From: Castellaniella sp. S9
Lineage (GTDB): Bacteria; Pseudomonadota; Gammaproteobacteria; Burkholderiales; Burkholderiaceae_B
DNA length: 64,000 bases
Direction: 5' to 3'
Assembly (NCBI RefSeq): GCF_027257175.1
Contig: NZ_JAPFGD010000002.1
Coordinates: 124,001 to 188,000 of the forward strand
Made by a program: the position numbers and the translations under genes. Within the stretch, counting starts at the first letter, position 1. Each line of letters opens with the position of its first letter. Under the pieces are notes generated by a model, which searched no databases, was not told the origin of the DNA, and saw nothing but the letters and a program-made list of their open reading frames with translations. Below are positions 52,174 to 61,706 of the stretch, in pieces.

Positions 52174-54546
52174 ATGACACCACACGATCACGAACACGCT
52201 CCACACGGCCAATCAGCTCACTTAAGCAGTGGATCAACGGGAGTTGACAGCCGTGACACTAAACCGGCCTCGGGGTTAAAGGACCCGGTGTGCGGAATGT
52301 CGGTGACTGAGCAATCGCCACACCATCTTGAGCATGACGGCCAGCCGTTTTATTTCTGCAGCACTAGTTGCCAGACCAAATTCAGCGCGGACCCGACCAA
52401 GTATCTTACTAAAAAACAGCCAAACGAACGACACATTGAGGCCGTAGCACCGGGCACCATTTACACTTGCCCGATGCATCCCGAGATTCGTCAAGATCAC
52501 CCCGGAAACTGTCCTAAGTGCGGCATGGCGCTGGAACCGCTTATGCCCACACTCGATGATGATAATCCCGAACTGGCTGACTTTAGCCGCCGGTTTTGGT
52601 GGACCTTGCCACTCTCCCTGATCGTCACGACGCTGGCCATGTTTGGCCACCAGTTTGGCTGGTTTGGCATGACCGCCCAAAGTTGGATCGAGCTGGTGCT
52701 TTCCTTGCCTGTCGTGCTGTGGGCTGGCTGGCCGTTCTTTGTGCGCGGCGTTCAGTCGGTGATTAACCGTAGCCCCAATATGTGGACGCTCATCGGCTTG
52801 GGAACAGCGGCGGCTTTTATCTATAGCGTCGTGGCGACGGTTACGCCGGAAGTGTTTCCCGACACGTTCTTGTCCATGGGACGCATCGCAGTATATTTTG
52901 AAGCGGCGGTTGTCATCATCTCCTTGACGCTTTTCGGACAAATCCTTGAATTGAAAGCTCGCTCGCAGACCTCGGCGGCCATCAAGTCGCTAATGGGATT
53001 GGCCCCGAAGACGGCCCGGCGCATCTTGCCTGATGGTACTGAAGAAGATGTGCCCTTGACTCATGTGCATGAAGGCGATCGCTTGCGTGTGCGTCCAGGT
53101 GAAAAAGTGCCGGTGGACGGGGCGGTAGAGGAGGGCGCAAGCTCCATTGACGAATCCATGCTTACAGGTGAGCCGCTACCCGTCAGCAAACGCGTGGGCG
53201 ATAAAGTCATTGGCGCCACGATGAATACATCGGGCGCACTGGTGATACGTGCCGAGAAAGTGGGCGCGGCCACCGTGCTGTCCCAAATCGTGCAGCTTGT
53301 GGCGCAAGCGCAGCGCTCCCGAGCGCCTATGCAACGCATGGCCGATCATGTGGCCGGCTATTTTGTCATGGCGGTGGTTGCCATCGCCGTGATAACGTTT
53401 TTCGTGTGGGGATTCTGGGGGCCACAGCCCAGTTGGGTGTACGGTCTGATCAATGCGGTGGCTGTACTGATCATTGCTTGCCCGTGCGCGCTAGGCTTGG
53501 CGACACCCATGTCGATCATGGTGGCGACGGGTCGTGGTGCGACGCACGGCGTCTTGTTCCGCGATGCCGCCGCCATCGAGAACTTTCGCAAGGTGGATAC
53601 TTTGATCGTCGATAAGACTGGCACCTTGACCGAAGGGCGGCCCACGTTTGAGCAAGCGGTTGCCGTCCAGGGCGTTAGCGCCGACGAGGTGCTGCGCTTG
53701 GCTGCTAGCCTGGATCAAGGCAGCGAGCACCCGCTGGCCGACGCTATCGTTAGTGCCGCGCGAGAGCAGGGATTAGCATTAGCCACGGTAGATGAATTTG
53801 AGTCGGGCTCCGGGATTGGCGTTCGCGGATACGTTGAGAACAAACGTCTGGCGCTCGGTAATACCGCGCTGATGCTGCACGAAGGCGTCGATGTGGCGAT
53901 ACTAAGCGAGAAGGCAGATAACCTGCGTATGCAAGGCGCGAGCGTCATGTATCTAGCTGCGAACGGCGACTTGCTGGGTCTACTTGCCGTGTCCGACCCT
54001 ATCAAAGCCAGCACCAAAGAAGCCGTGGACGAACTGAAAGCGGCCGGTATCCGCGTCATCATGGCCACGGGCGACGGCGTGTCGACAGCTAAGGCTGTGG
54101 CGCAGCGCTTGGGTATCGACGAATTTCATGGTGAGGTAAAGCCGGCCGATAAGCTCGATCTGGTTACAAAGCTTCAGGGCCAAGGGCATATCGTGGCGAT
54201 GGCGGGCGACGGCATTAACGATGCGCCCGCGCTGGCTAAAGCCAACGTCGGCATTGCCATGGGTACTGGTACCGATGTCGCCATGAACAGCGCCCAGGTC
54301 ACGCTGGTGAAAGGCGATTTGCGAGGAATCTCGATTGCCCGTCATCTGTCTGACGCGACCATCGCGAATATGAAGCAAAACCTGGGGTTTGCTTTTGTTT
54401 ATAACGCTTTGGGCGTGCCGCTGGCGGCGGGCGTGCTGTATCCATGGACGGGGTTATTGCTCTCACCCATGTTTGCCGCCCTGGCGATGAGCTTAAGTTC
54501 AGCTTCGGTGGTGACGAACGCCTTGCGGTTACGTAAAGCAAAATAA
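52174..54546 (+). CDS. Copper/silver P1B-type ATPase with YHS and HMBD domains
   Basis: A 790-residue ATPase. The His-rich N-terminus (residues 4-16) is followed by a YHS domain (DPVCGM at 37-42) and a heavy-metal-binding domain (YTCPMHPEI...CPKCGM, 97-118) instead of HMA domains. CPC is at 436-438, TGEP at 331-334, and the phosphorylated Asp at 480 (DKTGTLTEG). This architecture is typical of Cu+/Ag+ exporters in resistance islands. A TGTAAT half-site lies about 150 bases upstream. It is convergent with the cytochrome gene. Confidence 0.93.
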   Translation: MTPHDHEHAPHGQSAHLSSGSTGVDSRDTKPASGLKDPVCGMSVTEQSPHHLEHDGQPFYFCSTSCQTKFSADPTKYLTKKQPNERHIEAVAPGTIYTCPMHPEIRQDHPGNCPKCGMALEPLMPTLDDDNPELADFSRRFWWTLPLSLIVTTLAMFGHQFGWFGMTAQSWIELVLSLPVVLWAGWPFFVRGVQSVINRSPNMWTLIGLGTAAAFIYSVVATVTPEVFPDTFLSMGRIAVYFEAAVVIISLTLFGQILELKARSQTSAAIKSLMGLAPKTARRILPDGTEEDVPLTHVHEGDRLRVRPGEKVPVDGAVEEGASSIDESMLTGEPLPVSKRVGDKVIGATMNTSGALVIRAEKVGAATVLSQIVQLVAQAQRSRAPMQRMADHVAGYFVMAVVAIAVITFFVWGFWGPQPSWVYGLINAVAVLIIACPCALGLATPMSIMVATGRGATHGVLFRDAAAIENFRKVDTLIVDKTGTLTEGRPTFEQAVAVQGVSADEVLRLAASLDQGSEHPLADAIVSAAREQGLALATVDEFESGSGIGVRGYVENKRLALGNTALMLHEGVDVAILSEKADNLRMQGASVMYLAANGDLLGLLAVSDPIKASTKEAVDELKAAGIRVIMATGDGVSTAKAVAQRLGIDEFHGEVKPADKLDLVTKLQGQGHIVAMAGDGINDAPALAKANVGIAMGTGTDVAMNSAQVTLVKGDLRGISIARHLSDATIANMKQNLGFAFVYNALGVPLAAGVLYPWTGLLLSPMFAALAMSLSSASVVTNALRLRKAK

Positions 54547-54567
54547 ACGGCTAGCGCGCCCAATGAG

Positions 54568-55053
54568 TTACTGTGGCCGTTGTTGCGTGATTTCTTTTTG
54601 AGCCGCTAACGCCTGCTTGGGCCAGGAGCTTTTGATATAAGCGAGCACCGCCCGGATGTCGTGATCGGTCAGCAACTTGCCATAGGCGGGCATATCGCTC
54701 ACATACTCGGGTGGGGCTGTCACGCCAGGGACCAGGCCATTTTTAGTAATGTCAATTAAAACGGCATCGGGATGATGCCAGGTGTGCCCGGTCTCATCAT
54801 GCGGCGGCGCAGGCAAACGACCATTGGCTTGCCGGATACGCCAGTCAGGCTGGCCCTCCAACTTTGCGCCATGGCAAGATGCGCAGTTGTTGGCGTAGAT
54901 TTCTTTGCCGTTGGCGACAAGTTCTCGATCGGAAGGGTCAATAAATGCCGATCTTGAGCTCATCAAGGGTTCATACATAAACAAGCCGGCACCGAGCGCC
55001 AGTAAACCAAGCACTCCGGTAATTACGCCCGCTTTTTTCACAGTTATTGCCAT
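54568..55053 (-). CDS. Class I cytochrome c, membrane-anchored (copy 2)
   Basis: A 161-residue protein with an N-terminal membrane anchor, the heme-attachment motif CASCHG, and a distal Met in YVSDMPAYGKLL. It is closely related to the frameshifted cytochrome at 49254. It would need the Ccm system, which this cargo also encodes. The start at 55053 (MAITVKKAG) is preferred; the frame is open 18 bases further. It could pass electrons from copper oxidation to the respiratory chain, an inference from context. Confidence 0.85.
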   Translation of the reverse strand: MAITVKKAGVITGVLGLLALGAGLFMYEPLMSSRSAFIDPSDRELVANGKEIYANNCASCHGAKLEGQPDWRIRQANGRLPAPPHDETGHTWHHPDAVLIDITKNGLVPGVTAPPEYVSDMPAYGKLLTDHDIRAVLAYIKSSWPKQALAAQKEITQQRPQ

Positions 55054-55134
55054 TGGAACTATCCCACTCACTTTGTTGCACGATCAATCAATGTAATTTG
55101 CCGGCTATCGCTACGCCGGCCGCACAAGGTAACT

Positions 55135-55716
55135 TCATCTTTGGACATAGGAGGCAAGTTGCCGTTTTTCTTGGATGGGGTCTACCGGTTGATTGTTGAC
55201 GCGCAGCTCATAATGCAAATGAGGGCCACTGGATGTTCCGGTTGAACCGACATAGCCAATGATTTGTCCCTTTTCTATGTTGACACCTTTTCTTAGGCCT
55301 TTCTTAAAGCGGCTTTGATGCGCATAGACAGTGGAATACTCATTATCATGCTCTATGAAAATCACTTTGCCATATCCATTTTGGACACCAATGAAAGAGA
55401 TTTTTCCCTGAGCCGTTGCGCGGATGGGAGTACCTTTTGGGGCGGGGTAGTCAAGACCCTGATGGCCTGCCCACTTGCCTGATACGGGATGCAGCCGGTA
55501 GCCAAAGGATGAGTTGATACGCGCGCGTTCGATCAGCGGCGTGGCAAGAAACATCTTACGCAAGCTCTCGAGTCGAGGGATCGCCTTATGAGCGTGTTTG
55601 CCGAGTGTGTGAACAGGGCTTTCGATAATAGAAGTCAGTCTGACGTCCGATGCCACGGCGCTATTCGTTAGAAGATAACCGAAGACGAGAAGCAGGCTTT
55701 TTAATATCGTATGCAT
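55135..55716 (-). CDS. M23 family metallopeptidase (LytM-like)
   Basis: A 193-residue exported protein: signal peptide (about 22 residues), a helical linker and an M23 domain with zinc-site motifs HxxxD-type GHQGLDY and HLHYEL, plus YAHQSRF. M23 enzymes cut peptidoglycan cross-bridges. It lies between cupredoxin and cytochrome genes of the minus-strand copper cluster. Peptidases of this type recur in copper islands, perhaps for envelope remodelling, but the reason is unknown. The start at 55716 gives the signal peptide. Confidence 0.85.
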   Translation of the reverse strand: MHTILKSLLLVFGYLLTNSAVASDVRLTSIIESPVHTLGKHAHKAIPRLESLRKMFLATPLIERARINSSFGYRLHPVSGKWAGHQGLDYPAPKGTPIRATAQGKISFIGVQNGYGKVIFIEHDNEYSTVYAHQSRFKKGLRKGVNIEKGQIIGYVGSTGTSSGPHLHYELRVNNQPVDPIQEKRQLASYVQR

Positions 55717-55924
55717 GTCATATAGAAAATATTTGGATAATGCTAGAGCGTAGTTCGCCTTTTGTGGCTGGATCGACTGTGATTCGTGTGGGAGAAATAA
55801 GCATTGGCAGCACTGCATACGCAGTGCTGCCGCTCTGGGGGGAACGCATTGTAGCTACTGTGCCTAGTAATCCATCACGCAGTGGATGAATAATCTGGCC
55901 ATAAGGCGCCGCCTTTACGTCACC

Positions 55925-56437
55925 TTATCCGACTTTTACCTTACCAATCATGCCCGCTTCCATGTGCCCAGGAAGAAGGCAGGCAAAGTCAACGGTTCCG
56001 GTCTGAGGAAACTGCCAGACGAGACCACCTTTTTGGCCAGGATTGACCGTGATCATATTGGGCTCTGCATGTTTCATTCCCGGCATTTTTTGCATCATGG
56101 CGGCATGCTCTTTGAGTTCTGCAACGGAGCCGATCACCATTTCATGAGGAATCTTGCCGTTGTTCTTCATGAAAAAACGGACCGTCTCGCCAGGCTTGAC
56201 GTTGAACTGGCTTGGAGCGAAACGCATAGTGTCGTCCATGACGAGCTCGATCGTACGCGTGACCTTGGCGGCGTCGCCAGGTTGTCCCACAGCCGAGTCA
56301 CCTTTGTTCATGCTGGACATGTCATGACCTTGCATCATGGTGCCGTCTTTCATCTCATGACCTCCACCATGGCTTCCGGCGGCTAATGCCAGGGCGGGTA
56401 ACGTGCTTAATATCAGTATAGATAGTGTCTTTTTCAT
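55925..56437 (-). CDS. Cupredoxin-domain periplasmic copper protein (copy 2)
   Basis: A 170-residue paralogue of the protein at 48727, with the same signal (MKKTLSILILSTLPALALAA), a shorter His/Met linker and type-1 copper ligands in IPHEMV and FACLLPGHMEAGM. It follows copB by 63 bases on the same strand. Two copies in opposite orientation suggest an inverted duplication within the island. Confidence 0.88.
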   Translation of the reverse strand: MKKTLSILILSTLPALALAAGSHGGGHEMKDGTMMQGHDMSSMNKGDSAVGQPGDAAKVTRTIELVMDDTMRFAPSQFNVKPGETVRFFMKNNGKIPHEMVIGSVAELKEHAAMMQKMPGMKHAEPNMITVNPGQKGGLVWQFPQTGTVDFACLLPGHMEAGMIGKVKVG

Positions 56438-56500
56438 CAAAATCACTTTTGGATAAGGGAAAAATAAGAGCATCAGGCTTGATGTTCCCTGGTACAACAG

Positions 56501-57637
56501 TTAAAAGCGAAAACTCAAACCGGCCACGAAACGGGTTTCCTGCTTGGAGTCGCCCGCCGCGCGCGCGTAATCCGCCGTTTTTCCGAATTTGCTGGACCAT
56601 TCCACGCCAACGTAAGGAACAAACTGACGCGTGACTTCGTATTTGAGACGCAAGCCCGCAGTACCGTCTGTCAGGCCGCTGCCAATGCCCCAGCGTTCAT
56701 CGTCCTTGCCGTGGAAATTTACTTCCACGCTTGGTTGAAGGTAGAGCTTCTGGGTAAGCAAAATGTCATACTCCGCCTTCAGCCCCAGAGCGGTTCGTCC
56801 GCTGGAGCCGACATAGGCGGTGGCATCCACCTCGAACCAGTAAGGCGCAAGTCCTTTAAAGCCGAATGCCAGCCATTCCCGGTTGGGCGCGCCCTGAGCA
56901 TGGTCGAATCGCACGCCCAGTTCCGTATCCCAGAACGTTGAAACCGCATGACGCCACAGCAACTGCGTCTCGGATTCCTGTAATTTTCCGCTCGCTACTT
57001 CGCCTTCCGCTTTGATGACGGCGCGGTTATAGGTGCTGCCGTACCAGGCCTCCCCTTCGTAGGCCGCCCACTCCTCGCCACGCGCCCTGACGTACTCTAA
57101 CCGGTCGAAGTTCACGGAACCGAAGTTGTGCATGTCCGACATGATCAGCGCATCTGAGGGTGGCAACGCATACTTGCCCGCGTTACGCACGTAGCCATCG
57201 GAGTAGGCATCCGGATCGCGGGCATCGGGTGGCGCCGATCCGCCTTGCATCTGCATATCGCCGTGGTCCATTTCGCCACCGCCCATATCCATTGCTCCCA
57301 TATCGTGAGCAGGGGCCGTCGCACCTGTGTTGGCTTGGCCATGGTTCATACCCGGCATGGACTCTGCTGGCTTAGGCGCGGTGGTCGGCTTCATTTTCAT
57401 CGTGCCATGGTCCATGCCAGGCATATTCATCTTGCTGTGATCCATGCCAGGCATGCTTGCTGCATCGGCAGGCGCCGAATTGGCCGGCATGGCGGTATGG
57501 CCACTATGGGCGTCATGCGCTTGGGCATAGGCAAAAAGCGGAGTTGCACCGAGCGTTGCGATGGCGACTCCAAGAATGCGTTTTCTTATATGGGTATTCA
57601 CGGTCAAGATTCCCTTCTTCTCGTTTATTGAGCTCAT
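56501..57637 (-). CDS. copB: Copper resistance outer-membrane protein CopB
   Basis: A 378-residue CopB/PcoB protein: signal peptide, a Met/His-rich region with repeated MPGMDH / MDHG / MNHG elements (about residues 40-130), and a C-terminal beta-barrel ending in SFRF. CopB binds copper and works with CopA in the periplasm and outer membrane. The ATG at 57637 overlaps the copA stop by four bases (ATGA); an internal GTG at 57604 with GAAGGGA upstream is an alternative start that would give a cleaner signal peptide. Confidence 0.93.
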   Translation of the reverse strand: MSSINEKKGILTVNTHIRKRILGVAIATLGATPLFAYAQAHDAHSGHTAMPANSAPADAASMPGMDHSKMNMPGMDHGTMKMKPTTAPKPAESMPGMNHGQANTGATAPAHDMGAMDMGGGEMDHGDMQMQGGSAPPDARDPDAYSDGYVRNAGKYALPPSDALIMSDMHNFGSVNFDRLEYVRARGEEWAAYEGEAWYGSTYNRAVIKAEGEVASGKLQESETQLLWRHAVSTFWDTELGVRFDHAQGAPNREWLAFGFKGLAPYWFEVDATAYVGSSGRTALGLKAEYDILLTQKLYLQPSVEVNFHGKDDERWGIGSGLTDGTAGLRLKYEVTRQFVPYVGVEWSSKFGKTADYARAAGDSKQETRFVAGLSFRF

Positions 57638-59484
57638 GCCACCACCACTTCGCGAAACATCCCCGCATCCATATGCAGCATCAGATGGCAGTGCCAAGCC
57701 CAGCGACCCAGTGCATCGGCGGTTACGAGAAAGCTGATGCGTTGCGCCGGCTGCACGGGAATTGTGTGACGGCGAGCTTGGAAGCTGCCGTCGGGGGCCT
57801 CCAGCTCACTCCACATACCGTGCAAGTGCATCGGGTGCGTCATCATGGTGTCGTTGTGCAATATGACTCTGACCCGCTCGCCGTAGCGGAAATGGACTGG
57901 CGTCGATTTTCCATATTCAACGCCGTCGAACGACCAGGCATAGCGTTCCATGTTTCCGGTCAGATGGAGCTCGATTTCACGCTCTGCACCGCGCGGATCC
58001 ATCGCACCTCCCACAGTGTGCAGGTCCGACAGCGTCAATACTCGGCGGCCGTTGTTGCGCAGCCCAATGCCGGGATCGTCCAGATTGGTGCGCGGCATGT
58101 CGACCCGCATATCGATACTTGGGCCATACTCGGTCTTGGCGTGGCGCACTTGGGTGCTGGCACCAGCCGCTGCCATTGCGCCATGATCCATGCCAGCCAT
58201 GCCAGCCATTCCAGCGTGATTCATGCCCTGCATGCTGCCATGGTTCATCCCTGCCATATTGCCGTGGTCCATACCTCCCATGGACGATTGGCCGGGCGCG
58301 CCATGATTCATTCCTGCCATGCCCGCGCCCATTGAGCCCATCATGTCCGCCATGGTGAGCCATTCTGCAGGGTCCAGCGCCGGCACGGGCGCTTCGAGAC
58401 CGGCACGCGTAGCCAGGGTGCCGCGGGCATATCCAGTGCGGTCCATGGCTTGCGCATATACGGTGTAAACGTCGTCTTTAGGCTGTACCAGCACGTCATA
58501 GGTCTCCCCAGGTCCGAACCTGAACTCATCGACCGTTACAGGCTCTACGTTCACGCCGTCAGCCTGGACCACGGTCAACTGAAGGCCGGGAATGCGTATA
58601 TCGTAAAAGGTATTGGCTGCACCGTTGATAAAGCGCAGGCGGACCTGTTCTCCGGCTCGAAACAGCCCCGTCCAGTTGCCCGCCGGTGTCGTGCCGTTCA
58701 TCAGGTAGGTCAGTACGTTCGCGGACAGGTCAGCCAAATCGGTCGGGCTCATGCGCATCTCGTTCCACATCTTGCGCTTGTCGATAGCAGCTTTTAGGCC
58801 ATCTCGCGAGGCATCCTGGAAGAAATCAATGGCGGTGGGTTGGTTGTAGTTGTAGTAGTCGCCTTGCATCTTGAGTTTGGCCAGGACTCGCATCGGATCC
58901 TCGTCGGTCCAGTCAGAGAGCTGAACGACGTACTCCCGATCCGCCCGTATGGGGTCGGTTTGTGTCGGGTCGATAATGATCGCCCCATAAACGCCGGTCG
59001 CCTCCTGCATGCCAGAATGGGAGTGATACCAGTACGTGCCGCTTTGTTCGACTTTAAATCGGTAGGTAAACGTTTCCCCTGGGGCGATGCCCGCAAAGCT
59101 AATGCCTGGCACGCCATCCATTTGGAAGGGCAGGATGATGCCGTGCCAATGGATGGAGGTGGCTTCCTTCAGGCGGTTCTTGACGCGAATAGTGATCGTA
59201 TCGCCTTCGCGCCAACGCAACGTTGGGGCAGGGAGCGAGCCATTCACCGTCGTCGCCATGCGAGGGTTGCCGGTGAAGTTGACGGGTGATTCACCGATCT
59301 CCAGGTTGAACTCGGTCCCCGTCAGCACAGCGGCTGAGCCGGTGCTCGTCTTGGCGGACGGAACTCCGGCAGCTCGGGCAAAGGGCGATAAGCCCAACAA
59401 TACGCCGCCGGCCGCTAGGCCCTGAACGAATCGGCGACGGGGCAGTATAGGTAGTGCAAGCGAGGACGGTAGCAGGTGTTTCAT
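57634..59484 (-). CDS. copA: Multicopper oxidase CopA (CopA/PcoA family)
   Basis: A 616-residue periplasmic oxidase exported by Tat (RRRFVQG in the signal). Copper ligands are in IHWHGI, WYHSHSG, HPMHLHG and WHCHLMLHMDAGM. A Met/His-rich insert of repeated MDHG / GMNHG / MAGM units (about residues 390-440) is likely a Cu+ docking site. It oxidises Cu+ to less harmful Cu2+. It heads copA-copB-cupredoxin on the minus strand, and a perfect cop box lies about 120 bases upstream. It is distinct from the P-type ATPase also named CopA. Confidence 0.95.
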   Translation of the reverse strand: MKHLLPSSLALPILPRRRFVQGLAAGGVLLGLSPFARAAGVPSAKTSTGSAAVLTGTEFNLEIGESPVNFTGNPRMATTVNGSLPAPTLRWREGDTITIRVKNRLKEATSIHWHGIILPFQMDGVPGISFAGIAPGETFTYRFKVEQSGTYWYHSHSGMQEATGVYGAIIIDPTQTDPIRADREYVVQLSDWTDEDPMRVLAKLKMQGDYYNYNQPTAIDFFQDASRDGLKAAIDKRKMWNEMRMSPTDLADLSANVLTYLMNGTTPAGNWTGLFRAGEQVRLRFINGAANTFYDIRIPGLQLTVVQADGVNVEPVTVDEFRFGPGETYDVLVQPKDDVYTVYAQAMDRTGYARGTLATRAGLEAPVPALDPAEWLTMADMMGSMGAGMAGMNHGAPGQSSMGGMDHGNMAGMNHGSMQGMNHAGMAGMAGMDHGAMAAAGASTQVRHAKTEYGPSIDMRVDMPRTNLDDPGIGLRNNGRRVLTLSDLHTVGGAMDPRGAEREIELHLTGNMERYAWSFDGVEYGKSTPVHFRYGERVRVILHNDTMMTHPMHLHGMWSELEAPDGSFQARRHTIPVQPAQRISFLVTADALGRWAWHCHLMLHMDAGMFREVVVA

Positions 59485-59602
59485 GTGAGCGTATCCCAAA
59501 GTCGAAAGAGGCAGACATCAATCATCCTTCGATGATCAAAGCCTCAAATTAAATTGATGACTAGCACTTTAACGAAATGCGCATGTCGGCCCAATGACGC
59601 CG

Positions 59603-59622
59603 GCATTACATTTTTGTAATGC
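59603..59622 (-). promoter_or_regulatory. CopR box upstream of multicopper oxidase gene
   Basis: GCATTACA-TTTT-TGTAATGC has perfect eight-base arms, the best cop box in the window. It sits between the mini-protein gene and the multicopper oxidase start, giving the copAB cluster its own promoter. Confidence 0.8.
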
Positions 59623-59703
59623 ATAGGTATTCTTCAGGTTGGGCCGTGTGGTTGCATTTTCGATACTGGCAGCAGGGAGGCACTTAAGCGTGTAACGCTC
59701 GCG

Positions 59704-59817
59704 TTAAGTGCCCATCATCCAAAACATCATGGCTCCCATGCCGACAAAAGCAAAAACGGCTATGAGTCCAATCGCCGCCAGTGCGATCACAAGGATTTTT
59801 ATCAGTTTATTACTCAT
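59704..59817 (-). CDS. 37-residue Met-rich membrane mini-protein (copy 2)
   Basis: A single-helix protein outlined by MSNKLIKILVIALAAIGLIA and ending GMGAMMFWMMGT. It is the homologue of the one at 31030 (about 21 of 37 identical). It lies downstream of the BNR-repeat protein gene on the same strand. A DUF2933 gene is also upstream here, as in copy 1. Confidence 0.7.
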   Translation of the reverse strand: MSNKLIKILVIALAAIGLIAVFAFVGMGAMMFWMMGT

Positions 59818-59874
59818 GAAACTACTCAAATTGCTTTACGCTATGTGAATGCCAAACGATACGATGTCAGGAGA

Positions 59875-60846
59875 TTACTTATCGAGCGTCGTGCCACCTT
59901 TAGCAATCTGTAGCCAGGTCGCACCACGATCTTGACTGATATAGACGCTACGCTTGAAGGTCGCGATCGCAAGTTCTTCGTGGCGGGTAGGGTTTTGAGC
60001 AATAAAGGCCACCGCGTCTTCATCTAGTGCGGGAAGCTCGATTTTTTCTATAACTCCGCCGTCCTTCAGGTCCATGCGACTTAGCACGGGGACATTTGCA
60101 TAACTGCTAACCCAGAGGTGCTCGCCATCCAGATCGAACCACTGCGCAAGTACCTGCGCGCTCTGGACCAATGGCTCAAAATGGTTGCCCGCGTCACGAG
60201 ACAAGTACAACCCGTCGGCAGCGCCCACGGCAACGACGTTGACATCGCGCGGGTGCACCGCCAAGCTATTAATTTTGGCCCTTAGGCCGTTAGCGGCTGC
60301 CCGCGTCCATGCCAGGCCGTCTGTTTGAGTCATATACAGCCCAGCTTGGGGCATCCGGGTATTAGGCCCATAATTCAGGACGTACACCGCATCGGTTTCA
60401 TAGCTTGTGGCCAAGGTATGAAAATCGGACTCTCCTTCCAGCCCCAACTGTCGCCAAGTTTTTCCCGCATCCGTACTCTTGATGAGGCCGAACGGATTAA
60501 TTAGCTTCGAGCCTGTTGCGGGATGCCCGCTGCTGTAAAACGCCCCGCGGGTGGTGGCGAATCCCATGTAATCATGCTCGGGGCCGGCCATCTTTGTCCA
60601 TTGACCATTCGAATACGCCGCGATGCCATGATGGCTCGGGATCAGCAACTGTTTACCGTCTGTGCTATAGGCAAGCCCGTGCACGTGCGTGAGTTTAATC
60701 GGCGCAGCCTGTGCCAAAGTCATTATGGCTTGTGCATCGGCTACGGATGGATCGGTACTTGCGGTTGCTACGCCGATTCCGCCGAACATCAATAGCGTGC
60801 CAACGCTTGTTGCCGCCAGGCTGGTAAAAATCGTTTTAGAACTCAT
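59875..60846 (-). CDS. BNR-repeat exported protein (F510_1955-like)
   Basis: A 323-residue protein with a signal peptide and beta-propeller-type BNR repeats (STDAGKTW, SRDAGNHF, SQDRGATW), resembling the F510_1955 family often labelled glycosyl hydrolase or photosystem-stability-like. HVHGLAYS near residue 55 is a conserved family feature. No enzymatic activity can be deduced. It is set between DUF2933 and the mini-protein in a minus-strand copper cluster. Confidence 0.75.
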   Translation of the reverse strand: MSSKTIFTSLAATSVGTLLMFGGIGVATASTDPSVADAQAIMTLAQAAPIKLTHVHGLAYSTDGKQLLIPSHHGIAAYSNGQWTKMAGPEHDYMGFATTRGAFYSSGHPATGSKLINPFGLIKSTDAGKTWRQLGLEGESDFHTLATSYETDAVYVLNYGPNTRMPQAGLYMTQTDGLAWTRAAANGLRAKINSLAVHPRDVNVVAVGAADGLYLSRDAGNHFEPLVQSAQVLAQWFDLDGEHLWVSSYANVPVLSRMDLKDGGVIEKIELPALDEDAVAFIAQNPTRHEELAIATFKRSVYISQDRGATWLQIAKGGTTLDK

Positions 60847-60921
60847 CACGTGATATCCGTAAATCTAAGTGCTACCCCATCAGGAGTCCGCTATGGGTAG
60901 GGTAGGACGGCTGCGAGCCGG

Positions 60922-61182
60922 CTAGTCTTTGAGCGGCGAGTGTCCGACCGATGGTGTGGAGGGAGCTTTGTCGGCTTGGGCTTTTTCCACCCTTTGGTCC
61001 TTGTCGCAGGAGTGCATACCTTTCATCATGAAAAACATCATCAAGGGACAAATTAGAAAGAACAAAAATGGGGCGCTGGCGGCAAGCCATTCACGGGCGG
61101 CGGGAAAAGTCGCGTACGCCACGGCAATGGCGACAGCTAGGCCAAGAGCCGCCTTCAGCATGGTTTTCATATCACATTTCAT
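60922..61182 (-). CDS. DUF2933 family small membrane protein (copy 2)
   Basis: An 86-residue paralogue of the protein at 30731, with the same CDMKTM start and FLFFLICPLMMFFMMKGM segment and a charged tail. AAGGA is seven bases before the ATG at 61182, which is preferred over the ATG at 61197. A CopR-box-like palindrome lies about 110 bases upstream. It heads the minus-strand cluster. Confidence 0.8.
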   Translation of the reverse strand: MKCDMKTMLKAALGLAVAIAVAYATFPAAREWLAASAPFLFFLICPLMMFFMMKGMHSCDKDQRVEKAQADKAPSTPSVGHSPLKD

Positions 61183-61505
61183 CTTCGTATCCTTCAAATA
61201 GGCGGGTTAATTCATATCCGCTCGGCAGCGTTGAGTGACGGTAGCGAATTCACTGTAGCGAAGTCATGCTGTCAGTCCGATTACGCCGCGATTACATTTA
61301 TGTCATGCGCGCGTTGCGTCTCCCGGTAGTCAAGCAACATGTTGTTATTTAAAGGCAAAAAGAATAGCAACGGCGGTCGCTGCGAGCTGCAAACGTGTGA
61401 ACTGATTGCCGAGGAAGCCGGTAAATGGCACGTTGGGCCAGCTTGACATTGCCGTAATGGCAAGGTTTAGTATTGTTATGCTGCATTACCTAAGGAGACA
61501 GCACA
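61183..61505. other. Divergent promoter region between DUF2933 and copZ-like genes
   Basis: About 320 bases with no supported gene, containing the CopR-box-like palindrome at 61291-61306. The minus-strand frame at 61281-61463 overlaps it and has no recognisable domain. Confidence 0.5.
61291..61306 (-). promoter_or_regulatory. CopR-box-like palindrome
   Basis: ATTACA-TTTA-TGTCAT, one mismatch from perfect arms. Read on the minus strand it is ATGACA-TAAA-TGTAAT, nearly the same as the site at 30616 upstream of the other DUF2933 gene. Confidence 0.65.
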
Positions 61506-61706
61506 ATGATTGAATTTGAAGTGAAAGATATGACTTGCGGTCATTGCGTGGATACGATTACGCGCGTGGTCAAAGAAACGGCACCGACGGCCAGCGTTAG
61601 GATTGATCTCCCCGCTCATTTGGTTCGAATCGATGGAGAGTCCAATGCAGACGTTATCGAACGTGCCATTCGAGAAGTTGGCTATACGCCGGTGCTCAAA
61701 CTTTAG
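61506..61706 (+). CDS. copZ: Heavy-metal-associated (HMA) domain protein, CopZ-like
   Basis: A 66-residue single HMA domain with the metal-binding motif MTCGHC at residues 9-14. Such proteins carry Cu+ (or another soft metal) in the cytosol to P-type ATPases. GHC instead of ASC/SSC in the motif is common in stand-alone HMA proteins. AAGGAGA lies before the ATG. The natural partner may be one of the two copper ATPases. Confidence 0.85.
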   Translation: MIEFEVKDMTCGHCVDTITRVVKETAPTASVRIDLPAHLVRIDGESNADVIERAIREVGYTPVLKL

